Source of the DNA: Bacteroidales bacterium | GTDB lineage: Bacteria > Bacteroidota > Bacteroidia > Bacteroidales > UBA3824 | Assembly (NCBI GenBank): GCA_017530465.1 | Contig: JAFXMJ010000267.1 | Location: forward strand, 1-11,771 | Reading direction: 5' to 3' | DNA: 11,771 nucleotides | Shown here: positions 5,867 to 11,771 of the stretch, one piece after another | How the letters are laid out: every line of letters begins with the position of its first letter | Numbering within the stretch: the first letter of the stretch is position 1 | Program-made: the position numbers and the translations under genes | Notes under the pieces: generated by a model | What the model was told of the DNA's origin: nothing | Databases searched by the model: none | What the model saw: the letters and a program-made list of their open reading frames with translations, nothing else

Positions 5867-7000
5867 ATGAACACACTTTATAATATAAGGCGAAATGCGA
5901 TGTGGATGGCGGCTCTGCTGCCTCTTGCGTTGCAATCGTGCGGCGGCGGCACTTCGGGCGGTAGCACCACCACGCAGACCACCACAGCCAACACGCAGCA
6001 ACAACCAGCAAAACAGCATTTCGAGATTAAAATCCTCAACCAAAACCCCGAATCGACGGGCAAGGTGGGCGACAATTACAGCCTAAGCGTCACCGACGAC
6101 GGCACAGTAACAGCCGATTCCACAATCATCAAGGTAGATGGCAAGACCATAGCCACGCTCCCTAAGGGCGAATCTACATTCACCATCGCGACATCCGCGC
6201 TGAGGTGCGGCCGTGTGCCTGTGAGCATACAATTCTGCCTGCCCGACGGCAAGAGCGAATATGCCTCGCAGTCGCTGATGCTGTACTCCGACATTGTGCC
6301 TAAGAAAAAAAGCTACAAAGTGGTAGCTACCTACCCGCACGACGTGGATGCATACACGCAGGGACTTGTGTATGAAAACGGATACCTGTACGAATCCACG
6401 GGACTCAAAGGCAAATCGACACTCCGCAAGGTGAAAATCGACAACGGCGACATCATCCATAGCGTCAACCTCGACCACGAATACTTTGGCGAGGGACTTG
6501 CAATGATTGGCGACCGGCTGATGCAACTCACGTGGACATCGCACGTAGGCTTCGTCTATGACAAAAACACCTTCCAGAAGCTCTCTGAGTTTGGCATCGC
6601 CACCGAAGGCTGGGGACTCTCAGCCATCAATAGCGACACCCTCGTGCTCACTTCCGGCAGCGAAAATCTCTATTTCCTTGAACCCAACGGAATGTCCCCG
6701 ATGAAGACAATACAAGTCTGCGACAACCTCGGCGTGGTGCAGAGGCTCAATGAGACCGAGATGGTGAAAGGCCGCCTTCTCGCCAACATCTACCAGACCG
6801 ACCAGATAGCCGAAATCGACTACAATACTGGCAAAGTATTGAGCTACATCGACTTAACAGGACTTCTGCCTGACAATCTGCGCACAACCTCCACCGACGT
6901 GCTCAATGGAATCGCCTACGACGAGGCGGGCGACAGGCTCTTTGTCACCGGAAAAAACTGGCCAAAATTGTACATCATAAAAATTATTGACACAAAATAA
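5867..7000 (+). CDS. Glutaminyl-peptide cyclotransferase (glutamine cyclotransferase), lipoprotein
   Basis: Converts N-terminal glutamine of exported proteins to pyroglutamate, releasing ammonia. I place the start at the ATG at 5867 (377 residues), just after the promoter. This gives a lipoprotein signal, MNTLYNIRR plus a hydrophobic core, and lipobox LQSC with lipidated Cys25. A Gly/Thr/Gln-rich linker (26-50) and a beta-type N-terminal domain (about 50-145, with Cys114 and Cys124) come next. The five-bladed propeller of the plant/bacterial glutamine cyclotransferase family (Glu_cyclase_2) starts near 150. Its visible motifs are DAYTQGLVYENGYLYESTGL (161-180), YFGEGLA (206-212), QLTW, EGWGL (247-251), RLNETEMVKG, ANIYQTDQIAEID, VLNGIAYD and TGKNWPKLY. 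No acidic surface-export signal follows the lipid cysteine, so I infer an enzyme anchored in the inner membrane or facing the periplasm. Its neighbour secDF fits a job just after Sec export. Confidence 0.93.
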   Translation: MNTLYNIRRNAMWMAALLPLALQSCGGGTSGGSTTTQTTTANTQQQPAKQHFEIKILNQNPESTGKVGDNYSLSVTDDGTVTADSTIIKVDGKTIATLPKGESTFTIATSALRCGRVPVSIQFCLPDGKSEYASQSLMLYSDIVPKKKSYKVVATYPHDVDAYTQGLVYENGYLYESTGLKGKSTLRKVKIDNGDIIHSVNLDHEYFGEGLAMIGDRLMQLTWTSHVGFVYDKNTFQKLSEFGIATEGWGLSAINSDTLVLTSGSENLYFLEPNGMSPMKTIQVCDNLGVVQRLNETEMVKGRLLANIYQTDQIAEIDYNTGKVLSYIDLTGLLPDNLRTTSTDVLNGIAYDEAGDRLFVTGKNWPKLYIIKIIDTK

Positions 7001-7007
7001 AAAAACT

Positions 7008-7039
7008 TTTGTGTGATTGAAAAAAATATAATACCTTTG
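7008..7039 (+). promoter_or_regulatory. Promoter of secDF
   Basis: TTTG (7008-7011), a 20-nt spacer and TACCTTTG (7032-7039) match the Bacteroidota -33/-7 consensus almost exactly; it is the best promoter in the window. It starts 8 nt after the cyclotransferase stop, with no terminator between, so some read-through is also possible. The leader of about 50 nt is A/U-rich and has no Shine-Dalgarno sequence. Confidence 0.8.
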
Positions 7040-7095
7040 CAACCGCTAAAAATATAAATGTTTGCAAATTATTATAAAAATATAAACAAAAACAA

Positions 7096-10000
7096 ATGTC
7101 AAATAAAGGATTAATTAGGGTTTTAGCAATTGCATTGGCTTTGGCTTGCCTTTTCCACCTGTCATTCTCGGTGGTGACGTCGCGCCAAAAGTCCAAAGCT
7201 GCGGAATACGCCGCAGGAAATCCTGAGAAAGAGGCCAAATATCTGGACTCTATCGGTAACCAAAAGGTGTATTTCGGATACACTTATAAGGAATGTCTTG
7301 AAAACGAGCTCAACTTCGGTCTCGACCTCAAGGGCGGTATGAACGTCATCTTGGAAGTGTCGGTGGCAGATGTTATCAACGCTCTTTCGGGTCATAGTCA
7401 GGATCCCACTTTCCTTCAGGCTCTCGAACTTGCAAAGAAAAGCCAGGAAGACAGTCAGGACGACTTCATTACACTTTTTGGAAAAGCTTTTGAGAAGGTG
7501 GCTCCCCAAGGTCAGTTAGCATCCATCTTCAACAATTACAATCTCAAAGGTAAAGTTAGTTTCAACTCCACCAACGCAGAGGTGCTCAAAGTGTTGCGCG
7601 ACGAGAGCGAGGCGGCTATCGCCAACTCCTTCAACGTGTTGCGTACTCGTATCGACCGTTTTGGCGTTACGCAGCCCAACATCCAGCAGCTTTCGGGTCA
7701 GACCGGCCGCATCCTCGTGGAGCTTCCGGGCGTCAAGGATCCCGAGCGTGTAAAGAACCTCCTCAAAGGTACTGCAAACCTCGAATTCTGGGAGACTTAC
7801 AACAACAATGAAATCGCAAGCAACATTATGGCTGCCAACCAGCGCATTAAGACATTGCTGGAGGCAGGATATGACTTTGACAACAATACTATGGCAACTG
7901 CCGACACCACTTCCGCAGTAGCCGACACCACAAAATCGCTTCTCGGCGGCGACGACAATCTTATCTCCGATACCGATTCCACCGCCCTCGCACAGAACAA
8001 CGACCAGTACATTAAGCAGTACCCGCTCTTCGCAGTGCTCCACCCGATGGTTGACCAGAGCGGTCAGTGGTACGGCGGCGCAGCTGTTGGCTATGCCAAT
8101 CATAAAGACACCGCTACCGTCAACAAATATCTCGCAGCACAGCAAGTGAAAGACGTGCTCCCCCGCGACCTCAAATTCTTCTGGTGTGTAAAACCGATGG
8201 AGCAGGACGAGAGCAGCTACGAACTCGTTGCCATCAAGGTGACCAACCGCGACGGCACAGCTCCCCTCAATGGCGACGTAATCACCGATGCACGTGAAGA
8301 ATTCGACGAAAGGAAAGGCGGCGCAGCAATGGTGTCTATGACAATGAACGGCGAAGGTGCGCGCACCTGGGGCCGCATCACCAAGGACAACATCGGACGC
8401 CAAGTGGCTATCGTACTCGACAATTACGTTTACTCCTTCCCGACCGTACAGTCGGAAATCACCGGCGGCAATTCGCAAATCACCGGCAACTTCACCGTAG
8501 CCGAGGCAAAAGACTTGGCCAACATCCTCAAGTCTGGTAAACTTCCCGCTCCCGCAAAGGTAATCGAGGAAGAAATCGTAGGTCCTTCGCTCGGTCAGGC
8601 TACCATCAACCAGGGTCTCTGGTCGTTTGTAGGCGCATTTGTGATTGTCATCCTCTATATGATATTGTTCTACAGCACGGCAGGCGTAGGTGCAGCCATC
8701 GCATTGGTATGCAACGTATTCTTCTTGATGGGCGTACTCTCGTCCCTCGGCGCAGTGCTCACTCTCCCGGGTATCGCAGGTATCGTACTCACAATGGGTA
8801 TGGCTGTGGACGCCAACGTCATCATATTCGAGCGTATCCGTGAGGAACTCCACAACGGCAAGGGCATGACGCTCGCCATCCAGGAGGGTTACAACAACTC
8901 TTACTCCGCAATCCTCGACGGCAACACCACCACACTCTTGACCGGTATCATCCTCTACATCTTCGGACACGGCCCCATCCAGGGTTTTGCCACCACATTG
9001 GTAATCGGTATCATCACCACCCTCGTAACGGCTATCTTCATCACAAGGTTGTTCTTGGAATTTTTGCTCGAGCGCGGCAAGAATATCAAATTCTGGCAAA
9101 ACTGGAACGAATACTTCCTCAAGAACACCAAGCTCAACTTCATCGACATGAAGAAGACCGCATACGTCATTTCAGGTGCGTTGATTGTCATCAGCATCGC
9201 ATCGATGGCTATCAAGGGCTTCGACCAAGGCGTTGACTTCGTGGGCGGTCGTACATACGTAGTGAAATTCGACGACAAGGTATCCACCGGCGACGTGAGG
9301 GCATTGCTCTCCGAGAGCTTTGGCTCTGAGCCGCAGGTAAAGACCTTTGGTGCTGAAAATCAGGTAAAAATCATCACCAAATACCGCATCAACGACGAAG
9401 GCGACGGCGTAGATTCTGAAGTACAGACCATCCTCTACGACAAGCTCAAATCGCTCTACAAGACTCAAAACATCTCCCGCGAAATGTTCTTGCAAGGCTT
9501 TGTTGTCAACAACGGCACTCCCGTACTCTCCACCGACGACAGCGTCGAAAACTACGGCTTCCAATCGTCGTCCAAGGTAGGACCTACCATCGCCGACGAC
9601 ATCAAGCAGTCGGCTACCATCGCCATCTTCATTTCGCTCATCGTGATGTTCCTCTACATCTTGATAAGGTTTAAGAACTGGCAGTATGGCCTTGGCGCAA
9701 CAATGGCGTTGGTACACGATACCATCATCGTGCTCGGCGTATTCTCGCTGTTCAGCTCCTTGATGCCGTTCTCTATGGAAATCGACCAGTCGTTCATTGC
9801 GGCAATCTTGACGATTGTGGGTTACTCAATCAACGATACCGTGGTAGTATTCGACCGTGTACGTGAGTTCATCGGTCTGCGTCCGAGCAACTCGCTCAAG
9901 CAGAACATGAACGAGGCTATCAACTCCACACTCTCCCGTACCGTCAATACTTCGCTCACCACATTCTTCGTATTGTTGGTAATCTTCATCTTCGGCGGCG

Positions 10001-10164
10001 AGGTAATCCGTGGATTCGTGTTCGCCTTGATGCTCGGTACTATCGTTGGTACTTACTCTTCGGTATTCGTGGCATCCCCAATTGCCTACGACTTCCTCAA
10101 AAACAACAAGGAGGCAGCAGCCGAGGAAGACAGGTCTAAGAAAGACGAATACACCAAGAAATAG
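7096..10164 (+). CDS. secDF: Protein translocase SecDF (fused SecD and SecF)
   Basis: Inner-membrane, ion-driven accessory of the Sec translocon that pulls exported proteins into the periplasm. A single 1022-residue chain joins SecD and SecF, as is usual in Bacteroidota. SecD half: first membrane helix (about 7-28); GLDLKGG (75-81); periplasmic P1 domain with VLRTRIDRFGV (181-191) and VELPGVKDPERV; ILKSGKLPAPAKV; then five helices (about 508-655) with the VDANVIIFERIREE motif (571-584), whose Asp572 belongs to the proton-relay region. SecF half, from about 685: GVDFVGGRTYVVKF (712-725), a periplasmic loop, and helices with IVGYSINDTVVVFDRVRE (907-924). A P1 insertion at about 233-305 is Asn/Asp/Thr-rich. 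The C-terminus is charged (EEDRSKKDEYTKK). It has its own promoter and terminator, so it is probably monocistronic; secretion of the flanking cyclotransferase and peptidase should depend on it. Confidence 0.97.
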   Translation: MSNKGLIRVLAIALALACLFHLSFSVVTSRQKSKAAEYAAGNPEKEAKYLDSIGNQKVYFGYTYKECLENELNFGLDLKGGMNVILEVSVADVINALSGHSQDPTFLQALELAKKSQEDSQDDFITLFGKAFEKVAPQGQLASIFNNYNLKGKVSFNSTNAEVLKVLRDESEAAIANSFNVLRTRIDRFGVTQPNIQQLSGQTGRILVELPGVKDPERVKNLLKGTANLEFWETYNNNEIASNIMAANQRIKTLLEAGYDFDNNTMATADTTSAVADTTKSLLGGDDNLISDTDSTALAQNNDQYIKQYPLFAVLHPMVDQSGQWYGGAAVGYANHKDTATVNKYLAAQQVKDVLPRDLKFFWCVKPMEQDESSYELVAIKVTNRDGTAPLNGDVITDAREEFDERKGGAAMVSMTMNGEGARTWGRITKDNIGRQVAIVLDNYVYSFPTVQSEITGGNSQITGNFTVAEAKDLANILKSGKLPAPAKVIEEEIVGPSLGQATINQGLWSFVGAFVIVILYMILFYSTAGVGAAIALVCNVFFLMGVLSSLGAVLTLPGIAGIVLTMGMAVDANVIIFERIREELHNGKGMTLAIQEGYNNSYSAILDGNTTTLLTGIILYIFGHGPIQGFATTLVIGIITTLVTAIFITRLFLEFLLERGKNIKFWQNWNEYFLKNTKLNFIDMKKTAYVISGALIVISIASMAIKGFDQGVDFVGGRTYVVKFDDKVSTGDVRALLSESFGSEPQVKTFGAENQVKIITKYRINDEGDGVDSEVQTILYDKLKSLYKTQNISREMFLQGFVVNNGTPVLSTDDSVENYGFQSSSKVGPTIADDIKQSATIAIFISLIVMFLYILIRFKNWQYGLGATMALVHDTIIVLGVFSLFSSLMPFSMEIDQSFIAAILTIVGYSINDTVVVFDRVREFIGLRPSNSLKQNMNEAINSTLSRTVNTSLTTFFVLLVIFIFGGEVIRGFVFALMLGTIVGTYSSVFVASPIAYDFLKNNKEAAAEEDRSKKDEYTKK

Positions 10165-10187
10165 TTTTGCAACCTATTTGACATTAT

Positions 10188-10232
10188 AAAAATACCGCCG
10201 GGGCAACCGATTGCCTCGGCGGTATTTTTTTT
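10188..10232 (+). terminator. Intrinsic terminator after secDF
   Basis: AATACCGCCGGGGCAA (10191-10206) and TTGCCTCGGCGGTATT (10211-10226) form a 16-bp stem with one G·U pair and a CCGA loop, followed by a run of T to 10232. A tracts on the left extend the pairing. It begins 24 nt after the secDF stop. The A-run and T-run on opposite sides mean it could also work for transcripts arriving from the right. Confidence 0.93.
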
Positions 10233-10279
10233 CAATAAAGTTAGTATTCGTTCAATTCGTATTAAAATTCAACTTGTTG

Positions 10280-10309
10280 ATTTTTAATTAATTAGCAGTG
10301 ATTAAAAAT
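10280..10309. repeat. AT-rich inverted repeat upstream of the C10 peptidase gene
   Basis: ATTTTTAAT (10280-10288) and ATTAAAAAT (10301-10309) are perfect 9-bp inverted arms around a 12-nt centre. A smaller dyad, TCAAC-TT-GTTGA (10269-10280), abuts it. They lie about 100 bp upstream of the peptidase promoter and could be a regulator site, but the arms are pure A/T and chance is a real alternative. Otherwise the 10233-10400 spacer shows nothing I can name. Confidence 0.3.
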
Positions 10310-10403
10310 TTGTTTCATCTGTTAAATTCGGTGATAATTGAAATTGCCGAGCATAAATATGAAAAAAAAATTACGAAAAGGCATTTTTTTACAAAAATTA
10401 TGT

Positions 10404-10411
10404 TACATTTG
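10404..10411 (+). promoter_or_regulatory. Candidate -7 element for the C10 peptidase gene
   Basis: TACATTTG (10404-10411, followed by CAG) fits TAnnTTTG. The upstream -33 region is a T-run (10384-10390) without a clean TTTG at standard spacing. The leader to the ATG at 10444 would be about 25 nt, ending in CTATTGACT without a Shine-Dalgarno sequence. Confidence 0.6.
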
Positions 10412-10443
10412 CAGTTGTTAAAAATCATAAATCTCTATTGACT

Positions 10444-11771
10444 ATGAAAAGTAACTACGCAAAGAACGTCGGCGGACGCTTGCTGACCCTGCTTGCCATA
10501 TTGCTCTTCGCCCTATATTCGGGCACGGCATCGGCGCAGAGCGGCAACTTGATATTGACGCAGGGCAACGTCAACATCTACCAGAACGCTGACGGCTGGG
10601 TGATTTACCACGGCAACGCCGTCATCGCCAACGGCGAGGGAACCCTCGACATCACCGACCTGCCCCCCGCGTTCCAGGACTTCCTGGACTACTACGCGGC
10701 TCTCTCACTCGACAAGTCGCCGAAGAAGTCGCTCTCTAAGGAAGCATCTCCGACGTATGGCCCGCTCCTTAGGACACAGTGGAATCAGACCGCACCGTGG
10801 AACGACATGTGTCCGACAATTGATTTAGGTGCAGGTAATTCAGAACAGTCGGTCATTGGCTGTGTTTCCATTACAAGCGGTCAATTGCTCAACTACTATA
10901 AGACATGTAGCACAATCACCACATCAGGCACCAACACCTATTCCAAACCATTTTCCGCAACGAACAACAGTTTTTTGACCACTTACACCACAGAAAACGT
11001 TAACGGCACCACAAAATACAAATATAACTACAGCATCAGCAATTACACACCAGACTTCAACCTGATAAATGTCAATGACGAAAAACTGGCAGAATTCATG
11101 ATTGCAATAGCCATCGTCCAAGGTGCAGATTTCGATGTAACAGCTAACGGTGGCACTGGTACTACGTATGTCAGCCAACAGAATGCTATGAACCAACTAT
11201 ACGGTTATGACGCTGTTTACTATTCCATATCAGACTTGAACTCTGAAAATTACATCAAAACAGCCATCCAAAAAGGTTGGCCCATCATAATCCGTGGTCA
11301 AAAAAATTCGGACGGCAGTGGCGGACACTCGTTTATGGTGGACGGCTTTGAAGGCTCAACGTTCCATATCAATTATGGTTGGGGCGGAAGCGGTGACGGC
11401 TGGTTTGAGAGCGAACCAACATATCAATATGACAAAGGCATCATCATCTCGCATCCCAAAAATGACAACATTATTGGAATGAAGGCATCGCCGAAGTATG
11501 TTCATATCTCAGGCAATGGCGTTGACAAGACCATCGATATGGTTCAGTATGGCAACGCATTAGAATACCGACAAGAGGAAGATGTTACACTTGCAGCCGG
11601 CGAATACGAGTTCTATTTTGAATATTCAGACGGAACAGGAATTGCCCCCTACACAGACGGCAAAACCATTGCTCTTACCGACGAATACAGCAGACTCGGC
11701 TATTTTGTAACGACACCCGCAAAATTCAAGATTTCAGGAAATTACAATGTGAACTTCTGGCATCTCCAAAA
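10444..11771 (+). CDS. Secreted C10-family (streptopain-like) cysteine peptidase, 3' end beyond the window
   Basis: Open to the window edge: 442 codons are present and no stop is reached. Residues 1-31 form a Sec signal peptide ending TASA, which leaves Gln32 as the mature N-terminus. Residues 49-86 (DGWVIYHGNAVI and DLPPAFQDFLDYY) resemble the end of the C10 inhibitory propeptide, but only about 75 residues separate the signal peptide from the catalytic domain, short for the family. The catalytic domain starts at PLLRTQWNQTAPWNDMCP (107-124). The nucleophile is Cys140 (IGCVSITSGQLLNYY), the catalytic histidine is His295 (GGHSFMVDGF), and the family's closing motif is FHINYGWGGSGDGWF (307-321). 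A beta-rich C-terminal region begins near 345 and is cut off. Bacteroidota C10 enzymes are exported, self-activated proteases. GC content drops sharply near 10800, within the gene. The substrate is unknown. Confidence 0.9.
   Translation, partial: MKSNYAKNVGGRLLTLLAILLFALYSGTASAQSGNLILTQGNVNIYQNADGWVIYHGNAVIANGEGTLDITDLPPAFQDFLDYYAALSLDKSPKKSLSKEASPTYGPLLRTQWNQTAPWNDMCPTIDLGAGNSEQSVIGCVSITSGQLLNYYKTCSTITTSGTNTYSKPFSATNNSFLTTYTTENVNGTTKYKYNYSISNYTPDFNLINVNDEKLAEFMIAIAIVQGADFDVTANGGTGTTYVSQQNAMNQLYGYDAVYYSISDLNSENYIKTAIQKGWPIIIRGQKNSDGSGGHSFMVDGFEGSTFHINYGWGGSGDGWFESEPTYQYDKGIIISHPKNDNIIGMKASPKYVHISGNGVDKTIDMVQYGNALEYRQEEDVTLAAGEYEFYFEYSDGTGIAPYTDGKTIALTDEYSRLGYFVTTPAKFKISGNYNVNFWHLQ

Noticed and set aside
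7001..7020. AAAACTTTT palindrome as a terminator for the cyclotransferase gene
   Set aside because: The arms are only about four A/T pairs, and the bases form part of the secDF -33 region.
7516..9099. 527-codon open frame on the minus strand
   Set aside because: It lies entirely opposite the conserved secDF gene. The translation is Cys/His/Val-rich with no recognisable domain, and it has no promoter. It results from the codon bias of secDF.

Overview
The window looks like chromosomal DNA of a Bacteroidota member, most likely order Bacteroidales. The signs are promoters of the TAnnTTTG type, A-rich leaders mostly without Shine-Dalgarno sequences, a fused SecD-SecF protein, a long multi-cluster RnfB, and the gene order rseC-rnfB-C-D-G-E-A usual in Bacteroides-type genomes. 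I cannot assign a family or genus. There are no tRNA or rRNA genes, insertion sequences, CRISPR arrays or phage genes.

Left part (32-5648, minus strand): one complete operon, read right to left, of an RseC-family membrane protein followed by all six Rnf subunits. Rnf couples electron transfer from reduced ferredoxin to NAD+ with ion export across the inner membrane. All expected cofactor ligands are visible: 4Fe-4S cysteines in RnfB and RnfC, flavin-attachment threonines in RnfD and RnfG, and the four membrane cysteines in RnfA and RnfE. Junctions are 2-30 nt, except a 79-nt rnfG-rnfE gap that holds three tandem 15-nt repeats and a stem-loop.

Middle (5649-10164): a divergent AT-rich promoter region of about 220 nt, then on the plus strand a lipoprotein glutaminyl cyclotransferase and the 1022-residue SecDF translocase, each with its own promoter. 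A strong intrinsic terminator follows secDF.

Right part (10444-end): the start of a secreted C10-family (streptopain-like) cysteine peptidase, cut off by the window edge. Its predicted signal-peptidase cleavage leaves Gln at the mature N-terminus, so export (SecDF), N-terminal cyclisation (the cyclotransferase) and a likely substrate lie side by side. The peptidase gene is compositionally mosaic: its first roughly 350 nt are GC-rich and the rest is AT-rich.

The core genes are well-known families, and I see no clearly new multi-gene system. The less ordinary signals are the rnfG-rnfE spacer, a second SGAT motif in the RnfG tail, the mosaic C10 gene with its short propeptide, and repeats in the divergent promoter.
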